DNA from: Stenogyne calaminthoides
Lineage: Eukaryota > Streptophyta > Magnoliopsida > Lamiales > Lamiaceae
Assembly: GCA_037126765.1 (NCBI GenBank)
Contig: JBBCBC010000026.1
Coordinates: 9,226,418-9,290,417, forward strand
Length of the DNA: 64,000 nucleotides
Direction of reading: 5' to 3'
The position numbers and the translations under genes are program-made. Shown here piece by piece: positions 9,018 through 19,000 of this stretch (within the stretch, counting starts at the first letter, position 1; each line of letters begins with the position of its first letter). Below the pieces are notes generated by a model, which was not told where the DNA came from, did no database searches, and saw only the letters and a program-made list of their open reading frames with translations.

Positions 9018-11330
9018 TTAGATGTACCTTTTCGAATCCAAATCACCGACAACTCTAATCACTTTAGAGTGGCTAATTTGTCTTCCATAAACATCAACAT
9101 ACACATCTACTACTCTGGATGCCTTAGTAGTTTTCTGTGTATGAGTGCTAGCTTTAGCATGAACATGGGCTTTTGATTTCTTCTTTGGTTCAGGCCTTTT
9201 GTTCAGATGCTTAGGCTTTTGTGCAGCCGGTCTAAATCTTTGATGACTCGGGTTCAGATAACCTTTACCCTTAGGCAAGTGGGGTTCAGGTTGCCTGTAC
9301 TGAAATCTGGGTCTTTCAAAGGTCTTGAGGACTTGGTTTCTTCATTGAGAATGTCTTTCTTTGAGTGTTTCTCATCCGAGGATTCCTCTGATGGTTCGAT
9401 GTGGAGCCTTTCGGTTTGCATTCTTAGCCTGAGGCTTTGAAGTACTTGCCTGAAACTTTCCAACTGATTGCTCAGGTTTTCTAGCCTTCACCTGAGGTTT
9501 GGGCTTTCTAACCTGATCATTCAGTTTTACTGAGACCATAGGTCCTTTTCCTTTGTCTACAACCTTGGGCATATCTTCAGTTTGAAGTGTGGGTGCCACT
9601 GGTTTTACAAAGATTGTCTTCTTGCTACTTGATGTAGCATTCAGATGACCTTGTGAGGTTCCCCCTGGAATGTATCCCAATCCAGTTTTATAGTGGCGGA
9701 TCTCTGGTAACTCAATTTCATCTATTACATTAGATGCTTTATTCAATAGAGTTAACTTCTTCTGTGCACTATCCTCACAGTTCTGTAGAGTTTCATGCTT
9801 CTCAGAGAGGTCATTGAACTTAGTCCTGATTAGCTGAATCTCTTAAGTGGATTTCTCTAGCTTTTCAGTTAGGGTCATTATCAACTTCTCTTTCTCTGAG
9901 AGTTGTACTTTCAGAACATCCAGTTCATCAGTAGCTCCCATTAATTGAGAAGTGATTTCAGTATTGCTAGAGTCTTTCCATTTTAGATTTTCAACTTTCG
10001 GTTCCTTTTATTCTCGCTCTTGAGTTCTATTTAGCGTTCTTGTAAAACAAAGATAGTCCTTCATCGATTCTCAAAAGAATCCATTAGGTCAAAATGACTG
10101 CTTTTTCGGGAACTTGAAAACTCTTGTGCTAGTGTAGGAGCAACAACAGAGAAAGAAGAGTTTACCTCCTCAATGGCCATCGACGATGATGTCATCACTT
10201 TCACTTTGTCGAGAATATCTCATCTGAAGAGCTAGATCCCTCCTCAGAGTGTTCTTCTTCTGCAACCATGGCCTTTTTAGCACTCAAATCTGGACAATCA
10301 TACTGGAAGTGACCTTTCTTTTGGCAATTATAGCTTCATTGGTATCATCATCCCGATCACTTTCTTCTTTGGACTTGGAGTCCTTCTTTCCGGATGAAGA
10401 TCCTTCACTTTCAGTCCTTCTTCTTCTCGGTTGATCCGTCCCTCCTCGGTTTCTTCCGGTACTGTGGTTCTGTAATAACTTTTGTATTTTCCAAATCTAC
10501 TATTATGTCTCATCAAACCTCCTTGCCATCGGTCTAGCTTTTCCTCAAGCTCATCCCGATTTTTTGGCATGGGGTTCTCGAAATCTCTAGTTTTGAGTTT
10601 TTTCTTTGGCTTTTAAAGCCACATTCTTACTAGATGATGAATCATCTTTCTTTGTCGACCTTTTTGGATTTCTTATCAATTACAAATTCATAGGCCTTCA
10701 AATTTCGAGAAGAAGACTTGTTGGTATGGCATTGAATTAATGTTCTTGGTGTTTTCAATCACCACCGCATGAATATCCCATTTCTTAGAAAGACCTCTAA
10801 GAATTTTCAATGTTACTTCTCTTTGTGGATATTTCTTTCCAAGTGCATTTAGATCATTCATGATGCTAGTGAATCGACTTCCAATTTGTCTATTGATTCA
10901 CCATCATCCATTTCAAAAAACTATCAAACTTTCAATTGCCACCGAAAGTTTGTTTTTTTTATATGATCGTGCCTTGGCACATTATGATTAGTGGATCCAA
11001 AATCTCTTTAGCAAGATATTAAAAGGTGAGAGATCATTCCCATCACACCATCATCAATTGTCTTTGTATAGTGTGTCTTTTTGCAATGTAGTCTAGATTG
11101 ACTAACTTTCTCTCCTCAGAGTCGATTGGTCATCGACTTAGGAAATTTCTCGCTCTAGGATCAATTCTCTCATCTTCTGCTCCTCCGGATTCACCACAAT
11201 GAAATTGGAATGGTCCTTGAGAGAGCACTCTCCACATACGCTCATGTTTGGAATACAGATGAGCCTGCATTCTCAGTCTCCATAGATCATAGTTCTCCAC
11301 TAAGAACATGGGAAGTTTTTTAGAAGACAT
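9018..11330 (-). pseudogene. Element A gag (DUF4219/UBN2-type, zinc knuckle), frameshifted
   Basis: Gag starts at 11330 with MSSKKLPMFLVENYDLWRLR and MQAHLYSKHERMWRVL, the typical N-terminus of SIRE gag, 120 bases after the PBS. A piece at 10328-10570 has the pre-knuckle RDELEEKLDRWQGG and RFGKYKSYY. A CCHC knuckle follows at about 10294-10335 (YNCQKKGHFQYDC; the first Cys is displaced by a small deletion). Pieces at 9372-9746 and 9018-9278 are the Lys/Pro/Gln-rich gag tail, ending with the YVDVYGRQI motif that also occurs in element E. At least five frame changes are present, concentrated in 9990-11200. The product would coat element RNA in the cytoplasmic particle. Confidence 0.75.
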
Positions 11331-11450
11331 TTTTATCTGATCTTTTGAAAAGAAAAAAGTTCAGCAAATAAGATAAGTTCAGATATACCACAAGTAATTT
11401 TAGAAAATAAAACTTTGGTCAACAAAGCAGGTGGTCAAGTTTGAACCACT

Positions 11451-11462
11451 GCTCTGATACCA
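11451..11462 (-). other. Primer binding site of element A
   Basis: Minus-strand TGGTATCAGAGC lies two bases inside the 5' LTR end. It is complementary to the 3' end of plant initiator tRNA-Met, the usual primer of plant copia elements. Confidence 0.93.
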
Positions 11463-12044
11463 CTTGTTGGTCCCGGTGCAAACGAGTCTTACACGTGTAT
11501 GGGGGGGAATACACGTGTTCAGTGTTTTTAAAACATTTTCTTACTGAGGTCAGCTTGGGTCAGATAATCCTAAAGATTAGGTTCTAAGAAGCACAGATCG
11601 TTCTGAGTCAAAGTCTACCGAGACAGTGATCCTGAGCTGCTTTCAAAAACCTCAGATAATCCCAACTGAGTCCTGAGTGACAGAGATCCTGAGTTGCTTG
11701 GATCAGATAACTATCTTACTGAACCCTCAGAAGAGTACGCTCAGTTTGGTAACTATCAGTTCTAGCTACTCAGTCGTGCGGAATGGTTGGCCCTTAGTTT
11801 TATACTCGTTTTAAACTTTGCTGAAAACCTTCCTGAATGGAGTTAGTGATTAAACTGTGATTCAATTACATGCAGCTTCAGCGGATTGATTCCCACTGAA
11901 TATCAGTGAAAAGTATGCTTTCAAAATCAAGTCAATGCAACAGTTAAGCACAGATAAGGAAAGCAATAAACAACACAAAGAATTGTAGTGGTTCGAGACT
12001 CAAGCTCCCGTCCCCACTCTCCGATCCTCGAGAAATTCACTAAT

Positions 12045-12265
12045 CACTTATGAGCTTTACGACTACCTCGCGTAGTTTACTTACTCAATTCGCCCCGAGC
12101 TTTACGATTACTCCACGTAGTTTACTTACTCAACCCGACCTTGAGCTTTCTGACTACCTCCGTAGTTTACTTACTCAACACAAACAAGCTTTCAGACTAC
12201 CCCTGTAGCTTACTAACTTCTCCTCTAGAGTTTTCTGACTACTCCGCGTAGTTTACTAACTCTTT
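12045..12265. repeat. Tandem array of short hairpin units inside the LTR of A
   Basis: About five imperfect copies of a 40-58-bp unit. Each carries GAGCTTT..GACTAC followed a few bases later by GTAGTTTACTTACTC. ACTAC and GTAGT form a short inverted repeat around a 4-6 base loop (CTCGC, TCCAC, CTCC, CCCT, TCCGC). The loops vary while the arms are kept. Confidence 0.7.
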
Positions 12266-12566
12266 ACAACTCTTCTCACCAACAAACACACTCCAACTAC
12301 CTTCTCAAGGGTTTGGGGTTTCTCGGTTGGTTTCCAACTAGGATGAGATATCCTTTACAATGAAGCACAATGCAAAGGGTTAGGATATCTCGACTAAGCT
12401 TTGAATAATTCTTATCAAGCTAGGCTTAGTATAGTGAGCTCTCTTCAATATAGAAGCACTTGGGAAATTCTAAGTTTTTCGAGTGCTTTAGCCTTTGCGA
12501 AAATAAGTTTGAGCTCTTGAGTTGCGTATAAATTTCCCGTAACCTTACAATGTAGAGGGTCACCAG

Positions 12567-12575
12567 TATTTATAG
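12567..12575 (-). promoter_or_regulatory. TATA box of element A LTR
   Basis: CTATAAATA on the minus strand lies at the same place in both LTRs (132-140 in the left one). It is followed downstream by a conserved CCCTCTACATTGTAAGG stretch, and is the likely U3/R promoter core. Confidence 0.6.
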
Positions 12576-13434
12576 GCATACACCAAGGTCACTCTTGAAA
12601 ACTATCCGTTGGAGAGATAGCTTCGTGAGTTTCCTCTTAAGGTGTGTGAGGAACGGCTATATTTAGGGTTTGAAACTCCCTAACACTTTTTAGGCAATAG
12701 CCTTTCATGTAGCCGGTCTTCACTTTTTGCAGTCTGGAACTTTTGTACATCTGACATCTTTTTCAGCGACCTGTCACTGTCAGTGTCAGTATGGAACAGT
12801 GCTGTCTTCCTCTTTTTGACTTTTGTCTCCAGTTAAAGGTAGACACCTTCAACGGCTCTTTTGGTTACAAACTCTGAGTTTGATATAACCTTAACAACAC
12901 TTCTGACTTAGTTCCTTTTGTCTGCATTTGAATGTCTTGGCAAATATCTATTTTCTAAGGATTCGCGATCTTCTCAGTAATGCATCCTTCAGATAGATAT
13001 ATTCAGTGCCTCGGAACATTCAGGTTTATACTGAGCATTCAGTACATTACTGAGTCTTCAGTAATTACTGTGCCTTCAGTATTCTTGATCTTCAGTCTTC
13101 AGTCTTGCGTCTTCAGAGTCTTCTGAGATATACTGACTGATACACTGAATCTTCAAGCTGAGTCTTCAGTTACTCAGTATCCTACTGAGTTTTCAGTATC
13201 TCAGTTTCACACTGAGTCTTCAGAAACTTCAGTTTCTTCAGAAACATACTGAGTTCTTCAGAGTCTTCAGAACCAATTCTGAACTATATCTGCTGACTAT
13301 ACATTTTGCAGATAACATCCTGAATACTCTAAAACTGAATCCTGACTCAACTATCAAGATCATTCTGAACATGTCATACTCAGGGGTTTTGGGATCTTAA
13401 TCAAAATCATATATATTAAATTCATCTCCCAACA

Positions 13435-14528
13435 AATGTTATAATCCCTCAGCTGCTGACAAAGCCAGAGCAGTTGGGAGCAACAGCTTCCTGCGGCCAT
13501 ATATTCTGCTTCAGTAGTAGATGTGGCAACAGATGTCTGTTTCTTTGAAAACCAAGAGAGCAACTTATTTCCCAAAAACTGACATGTACCTGAGGTTGAT
13601 TTTCTGTCTATTATGCAACCTCCATAATCATAATTAGAGTACCCACTAAGCTTTAGATTATCATCTGATGAGTAGTATAACCTAAGGTTAATTGTCCCCT
13701 TCAGATACTTAAGAATCCGCTTAGCTGCTTCCAGGTGACTTTGCATTGGATTTGCCTGAAATCTGGCACATACACCGACTGCAAATGTTATATCTGGTCT
13801 GCTGGCAGTCAGGTATAATAATGATCCAATGAGAGCCCTATACTCTTTCTGATTAATTTTCTGACCATTCTCGTCTGGATCCATCTTGAAGGAAGTCATC
13901 ATTGGAATTCTGGCAGTCTTGCAGTTTTGAATTCCATACTTGGCCAACAGATTTCTTGTATACTTGTCCTGACAGATGAAGATCCCTTCAGTACTTTGTC
14001 TTACCTGAAGACCTAGAAAGTAGTTCATCTGACCCATCATGGACATCTCAAATTTCCCTTGCATCAGTTTGCTGAACTTCTCACATAAGTTCTTATTGGA
14101 AGATCCGAAGATAATATCGTCCACATAGATCTGAACCACCTTAATATCTTATCATCTTCAATTCTGAACAAAGTTCTGTCTATCAGTCCCTTCGTGAACC
14201 CGCTAGCTATCAGGAACTGAGATAGTGTAGCATACCAAGCTCTGGGAGCCTGTTTCAGTCCATAAAGAGCTTTTCTTAAACGGTACACCTGGTTGCTCAT
14301 TTCAAAGCCAGGAGGTTGTTTGTCATAAACTTCCTCCCCTAGTACCCCGTTTAAGAATGCACTCTTTACATCCATTTGATACACAATAAATCCTCTATGA
14401 GCAGCATAAGCCAGAAACAGCCGAATGGCTTCAAGATGAGCCACTGGTTCAAAGGTTTCATCATAATCAATCCCTTCTGATTGTGAATATGCCTTAGCAA
14501 CAAGTCTTGCCTTATTTCTGGTTATCAC
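13435..14528 (-). pseudogene. Element E reverse transcriptase and partial RNase H
   Basis: RT motifs in order: RNKARLVAKAYSQSEGIDYD, QMDVKSAFLNG, KALYGLKQAPRAWY, then after a one-base frameshift near 14140 the catalytic VQIYVDDIIFGS. RNase H has STSGTCQFLGNKLLSWFSKK and TEAEYMAAGSCC, and stops at QQLRDYNI, where the isoleucine codon is the last base triplet before A's LTR. Upstream of 14528 the Trp of the conserved GTK-W-VFKNKK motif is a TGA stop. The sequence is otherwise well preserved, which points to a moderately young element that was dead or died soon after A inserted. Confidence 0.88.
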
Positions 14529-15257
14529 ATTGTGCTCATCCTTCTTGTTCTTAAAAACTCACTTAGTGCCAATCACATCTTGGTGAGTTGGTCTGTCTAC
14601 AAGTTCCCAAACTTGATTCCTTTCAAACTGCTCTAGTTCTTCTTGCATGGCTAGTATCCAGCTTACATCAACTAGAGCTTCTTCGACTGTGAGGGGTTCC
14701 TTCAAAGACAGATAACAACAATACATTGCACTTTCACCAATCTAATGTCTAGTTTGAACTCTATCAGATGGGTCTCTGATGATTAGGTCAGAATGGTGGC
14801 TTGTTATCCATGTCCTTCTTTCCTGAGTTACACCAGTTTGGAGATCATCATCCTCTTCTGATAGTGAATCGTTACTAGAGATTGGGAGAGGTACTTCATT
14901 AGGATCCACTTGGCATGGACATATCTCGGCTGATGTTGGACTCATCATGTGCTGAAGTCTATCCGCCGGAACAGCAGGTGTTCCCCCTAAACCAGATGGT
15001 TCAGTTGTTACTGTCTCAGTTGTACCAGCTTCTTCATCGACAGTTGTATTTACCTTAGGTTCTGACTAACCTAGTGAATCATCAAGATCAAAGTTAGGAA
15101 CATACACTGTGACGTGATCTGATTCCTTTTCTTTGATACTCAATTGATCCATTTTCTGAGCATCAGGTACTGGTTGATCTGGTACGGCTTGTTCTGCGAT
15201 AAATTTCTCTTGTTCAGAAGATGTCTCATCAAAGACCACATGAGGTGTCTCCTCCAC
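14529..15257 (-). pseudogene. Element E linker between integrase and RT
   Basis: Pieces at 14742-14948 and 15066-15257 are the acidic, Ser/Pro-rich spacer that copia pol has between the integrase C-terminus (EETPHVVFDET) and the RT. Frames change at least twice. It is recognised only by position and by the flanking conserved motifs. Confidence 0.6.
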
Positions 15258-15266
15258 AACTAGGGT

Positions 15267-16474
15267 TCACCTGTTGAACACCCTAAAAGCTTTGCTGGTT
15301 GAGGAATATCCTAAGAATATACCCTCATCTGACTTAGCTTCAAAGGTTTTCAACTGACTCTTCCCATTGTTGTGAATAAACCACTTGCACCTAAAAACAT
15401 GGAAGTAAGAAACACGAGGTTTTCTGCCCTTCCACAGTTCATAGGGTGTTTTGAAGTGAGTCTTAGTCAGAGAACATCTGTCTGAGTGTGACATGCAGTG
15501 TTGATTGCTTCTGCCCATAAACGGTTTGGAGTTGCATGTTCAACCAACATTGTGCGAGCAACTTCTTTGAGTGTTCTATTTCTCCTTTCTGCTACACCAT
15601 TCTGTTGTGGTGTTCTGGCGGCTGATGTCTCATGTTGTATCCAAAACTCCTTGTAAAAATCAGCTATGAAAGAATTCAAGAATTGTATTCCCTTATCTGA
15701 TCTGATTTTCACAACACTGACACCTTTCTCATTCTGTAATCTCTTGAGCAACTCAGGTATCTTTGTAGTAGTTTCATTCTTCTTATACAAGAATACAACC
15801 CAGGTGAACTTGGAGAAATCATCCACGATCACTAGAGTGTATTTTTGTCTGCTGAAACTAAGTGGAGTAACTAGTCCGAATAAATCCATATGGCGCAGTT
15901 GCAATACTCTGCTGGATGGAGGTGAAGGAATCCCTTTGAATGAAGCCTTGACTTGCTTTCCCTTCTGACATGTGGCACATGTCTGATCCTTAGAGAAAAC
16001 TTCATTCGGGAGTCCCTCAACCAAGGACATCCTTGCTATCTTGTTAAGACTCTTAAAGTTCAGATGACTCATTCTCTTGTGCCAGAGCCAACTGTTGCTT
16101 TTGGAACTCTTAACAATCAGGCACGCATTTCTTTGACAACTGTCCCAATCTGCAGTGTAGATCGTTCTTTTCCTAGAACCAGTTAGCAATATCTTTTGAG
16201 TAGCTCGATTTCTGATAGTGCATCGATCTGTCAAGAACTCAACGCAGAATTTGTTGTTGCGGAATTGTGAAACCGATAACAGGTTATGCTTTAAACCATC
16301 GACATACGAGATTCCTGAAACATGTACATCATCATTGACTAAGGTGTCGAACCCTCTGGTATAACCAAAGTTATCGTCACCAAAGAGTACACGTGGGCCT
16401 TCTTGTTCTATGTATGAACTGAGGAGATGTTTGTTGCCCGTCATGTGCCTTGAGCATCCACTATCGATGTACTA
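15267..16474 (-). pseudogene. Element E protease, GAG-pre-integrase and integrase
   Basis: The protease motif reads YIDSGCSRHMTG, with the usual preceding Trp replaced by a TAG stop at 16472-16474. A long open stretch follows (325 codons): VDGLKHNLLSVSQF, then LWHKRMSHLNFKSLNKI with CATCQKGKQ, the zinc-binding region of integrase. The core carries the three acidic residues: HMDLFG, KIRSDKGIQF and GVAERRNRT. After a frameshift near 15470-15515 the C-terminal part continues in THFKTPYELWKGRKPRVSYF and GIFLGYSSTSKAFRVFN. All catalytic positions appear present; the stop, the frameshift and the truncation of gag make it non-functional. Confidence 0.88.
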
Positions 16475-16530
16475 GATAGTTACTTGTACACCTCCCTTAT
16501 TAGCCAAACCCACGCGAACCTGCAATCAAA

Positions 16531-16827
16531 TCAGGCTTTAGGTACCCCTGTAGGATTGGGTCCAGAGGGGTTAGTGTTACCTTTCGGGATCCAAACAAAC
16601 AGGGCACTTCTATGGTAATCATCAATATCAGAAGGCCTAATTTTTCTCCCATAAGCATCTACATAATCATACATCTGTTCATGTGCTTTCTGATTAGTAT
16701 GATTATGAGTGTGAACCTTGGATGAATCAGAAGACTTGAGATTTTTCTGATTTGTCTGTCTTCTTTTAATCCAGTGTGGTTCAGGTGCAGATGTCTTGGA
16801 TTTCTGGTTGAAGGGATATGTAAACAC
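16531..16827 (-). pseudogene. Element E gag C-terminal tail (98 aa)
   Basis: Lys/Gln/His-rich sequence with YVDAYGRKIRPSDIDDYHRS aligns with the gag tail of element A (YVDVYGRQISHS). No ATG opens it: it is simply the remnant left when the gag N-terminus was lost at about 16827. It ends shortly before the protease motif. Confidence 0.6.
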
Positions 16828-16887
16828 TCAATTTACAAATCAAACAATCAATTAGCAATTAATCAAGAGTTTGAGCTCTGATACCAC
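16828..16887 (-). other. PBS and leader scrap adjoining LTR F
   Basis: Minus-strand TGGTATCAGAGC (plus coordinates 16875-16886) lies one base from the LTR F end, followed by about 45 bases of AT-rich leader, and then abruptly by element E gag. So LTR F is followed by a PBS as a 5' LTR would be. Confidence 0.8.
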
Positions 16888-17656
16888 TGTTGGAATATAG
16901 AGGCACGTAAACACTTAATACATGCGCAGCGGATATTAAAGTTCACCAACAACAAACAGTTAATTGCATAATTAAATATGAGTAAACGTAAACAAGATTC
17001 TTACAGAAATTCGTACACGGATTCCTCAACTATAGTATCCACGTAATAGTCGTTTACTAATCTGCACAGATCTGCCAGCTTTGAATCCCCGAGATGAATT
17101 TGCTAGGAAAATTCTAACTTAGAGATTTTATGGAGAAAATATGAACTCACGTATTATGAAATTCCAAGAGCTATATATATAGGAGAGGTCTAGCTTAAAT
17201 CTCAAGCTAACCTTAATCTTTATTTAAATAAATCTCTTAGATTTATTTCCCACGTATAAAATCTCTACGGATTTAAATTCCATATATGACAAATCTCTAC
17301 GATTTGTTTCCATATATATATATTAAATCCTACAATAATATTCCAATTATTATTATTGGGAATTCTTATTTAATTAAATCCAATTTAATTAAACATTAAT
17401 AATAATTAATTCCAAATTAATCTATTATTAATTACTTCTCCATAAATTAAATACTAAATCTAATTTAACATTTAATCAACCAATAATATTAAATCAATAC
17501 TGAATATTATCTAATGCAAACAATCAAACATAAAATTCTAATAAGTGCAGCGCCATATATTTAATATTAAATATACAATAATATTAAATCAATACTTAAT
17601 ATTATCTGAGCATTATGTCCTTACAATGGATTGTGTCTAGGACACTAACACTAACA
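16888..17656 (-). repeat. LTR F (769 bp), flanked by a PPT on one side and a PBS on the other
   Basis: Plus strand begins TGTTGGAATATAG and ends CACTAACA, so the minus strand reads TGTTAGTG...TTCCAACA with TG...CA ends. The centre is very AT-rich with TATA motifs (17171-17182). On the right it is preceded by a PPT and RNase H of element B, as a 3' LTR would be; on the left it is followed by a PBS. No second copy is in the window. Confidence 0.85.
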
Positions 17657-17670
17657 ATCTCCCACTTTAA
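17657..17670 (-). other. Polypurine tract of element B
   Basis: Minus-strand TTAAAGTGGGAGAT joins the RNase H stop codon (17671-17673) to the LTR start TGTTAGTG, with no spacer and no ORF3. This marks B as a different lineage from A, D and C/H. Confidence 0.85.
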
Positions 17671-18366
17671 CTAGAGCCAATAACCTACAAGTCTAACCCC
17701 TAGACCATCAAAATATCTAGTGTGTACATGAACACTCAAAGCTTTTGTAAAAGGATCAGTCAGGTTATCCTCCGTGGGGACACGTTCTAACTCTATCTCT
17801 CCTTTGGCGATTATCTCTCTTATCAAGTGATAGCGCTTCAGTAAATGCTTGTTTCTGTTATTGGATCTCGGTTCCTTAGCTTGCGCAACCGCACCAGTAT
17901 TGTCACAATACAACTTTGTTGGACTGCTGGCACTCGGAACTACCCCTAGTTCACTTAAGAACTGTTTTATCCAGACATCTTCTTTGGCAGCTTCTGCCAC
18001 AGCAATGTACTCAGCTTTGGTTGTTGAGTCTGCGGTAGTCTCTTGTTTGGAACTATTCCAACTAACCGCCCCACCATTGAGAACGAAAACATAGCCCGAC
18101 TGTGACTTGTAATCATCATAGTCGGATTGAAAACTTACATCTTCATAGCCAATTGCAACTAGCTCTGACTGTCCTCTGTAGACCAAGAAGCAATCTTTGG
18201 TATGTCTAAAGTACTTAAGAATGTTCTTGACAACAATCCAGTGAGGTTCATCCAGATTCTGCTGGTATCTACTAGTGGTGCTAACAGCGAAGGCCACATC
18301 AGGCCTTGTGCAAGTCATGGCGTACATGATATAGCCAATTGCAGATGCATATGGTATATCCTTCAT
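17671..18366 (-). CDS. Element B RNase H and RT C-terminus (231 aa)
   Basis: Open for 231 codons: CTRPDVAFAVSTTSRYQQN (RT connection), then the RNase H sequence GQSELVAIGYEDVSFQSDYD, KSQSGYVFVLNGGAVSWNSS, STTKAEYIAVAEAAKEDVWI, LYCDNTGAVAQAKEP and KHLLKRYHLIREIIAKGEIE, ending in PFTKALSVHVHTRYFDGLGV. The EPRSNNRNKH.LK-YHLIREI pattern differs from the ISIRHHFIRD pattern of A and D and points to a Tork/Angela-like copia lineage (low confidence in the name). The RNase H catalytic acids around GYEDVSF and CDN appear present. It is continuous in function with the RT pieces upstream in other frames. Confidence 0.85.
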   Translation of the reverse strand: MKDIPYASAIGYIMYAMTCTRPDVAFAVSTTSRYQQNLDEPHWIVVKNILKYFRHTKDCFLVYRGQSELVAIGYEDVSFQSDYDDYKSQSGYVFVLNGGAVSWNSSKQETTADSTTKAEYIAVAEAAKEDVWIKQFLSELGVVPSASSPTKLYCDNTGAVAQAKEPRSNNRNKHLLKRYHLIREIIAKGEIELERVPTEDNLTDPFTKALSVHVHTRYFDGLGVRLVGYWL

Positions 18367-18381
18367 GCGCCGGATATCAGC

Positions 18382-19000
18382 TTACGTAGAAGGACAATCC
18401 TTCGTAAACAACTTTATCCCATGACATGCCGGTAAAGAACCTCTCTTAGATTTCTCCATCGCAAATCGCTTTAACACCTTATAAACGTAGGTTGATTGCG
18501 ACAGCCCCAACATCCTCTTGGATCTATCCCTATGGATCTTGATCCCTAAGATGTAGCAGGGCCTCACCAAGATCCTTCATCATGAAGGTCCTTGATAGCC
18601 AATCTTTAACAGACTGCATAAGAGGAATGTTGTTTCCCATAATCAGTATGTCATCGACATACACAACTATTAAAACAATATTTCTCCCACTACGTTTATG
18701 ATAAACGCATGGATCTTTCAAATTTCTGATGAAGTCAAACGATTTGACAGCTTCATCAAATAGGATATTCCAACTCCTAGAAGCTTGCTTTAATTCATAA
18801 ATGGACCGTTTAAGCTTGCACACAAGATTAGATTTTGGCTTAGATACAAAACCTTCCGGTTGAGTCATAAACACCTCCTTATCAATGTTGCCATTGAGGA
18901 ATGTTGTTTTGACATCCATCTGCCAAATCTCATAATCTAGATGTGCTGCTACTGCAAGTAAAATTCGAATGGATTTGATCTGGGAAACAGGTGTTCTCAT
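18382..19000 (-). pseudogene. Element B reverse transcriptase
   Basis: ORF 18530-19000 has QMDVKTTFLNGNIDKEVFMT, SIYELKQASRSWNILFDEAV and the catalytic box VVYVDDILIMG. The next block (YILGIKIHRDRSKRMLGLSQ, then STYVYKVLKRFAMEKSKRGS) continues in another frame at 18382-18570. The usual Y-L-KQA-R-W pattern is kept with substitutions. At least one frameshift near 18560 and a gap to the RNase H ORF show it is dead. Confidence 0.85.

Larger units (their letters stand above)
1..13434 (-). mobile_element. Element A: SIRE/Maximus-type Ty1/copia LTR retrotransposon with ORF3, left LTR cut by window edge
   Basis: Two copies of one LTR in the same orientation bracket a minus-strand internal region. 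The right copy (11465-13434, 1970 bp) is the 5' LTR. The left copy (1-1015) is the 3' LTR, and window base 1 aligns with base 12428 of the right copy, so roughly 960 bp lie outside. Reading on the minus strand the order is 5' LTR, PBS, gag with a zinc knuckle, protease, integrase, RT, RNase H, a very long extra ORF, PPT, 3' LTR. This is the Ty1/copia order, and the extra 3' ORF is a hallmark of the SIRE/Maximus lineage. The element sits inside the RNase H gene of element E, whose coding frame runs exactly to base 13435. Stops and frameshifts make A non-autonomous as sequenced. The lineage assignment is from recognition, not a phylogeny. Confidence 0.9.
11465..13434 (-). repeat. 5' LTR of element A (1970 bp)
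   Basis: On the plus strand it begins TGTTGGTCCC and ends TCTCCCAACA, so it has TG...CA ends, and its last ~1000 bases repeat at 1-1015. A TATA motif lies at 12567-12575 on the minus strand. Near the PBS-proximal end two CACGTG G-boxes (11492-11497 and 11512-11517) flank a G7 tract. A tandem repeat block occupies about 12045-12265. The five bases outside the LTR on the right are AATGT; the matching target duplication would be left of the window. Confidence 0.95.
13435..16827 (-). mobile_element. Element E: SIRE-type Ty1/copia internal region, truncated at both ends
   Basis: Minus-strand gag tail, protease, integrase, linker, RT and part of RNase H are present in copia order and are close in sequence to element A. 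The left end is cut by the insertion of element A in the RNase H codons. The right end stops in gag near 16827 and abuts the leader next to LTR F. No LTR can be assigned to it with certainty. Confidence 0.8.

Noticed and set aside
12045..12265. CRISPR-like repeat array
   Set aside because: Units are imperfect, spacers are not unique equal-length segments, and the context is a plant LTR.
18202..18435. Plus-strand ORFs over element B pol
   Set aside because: Antisense of RNase H/RT.
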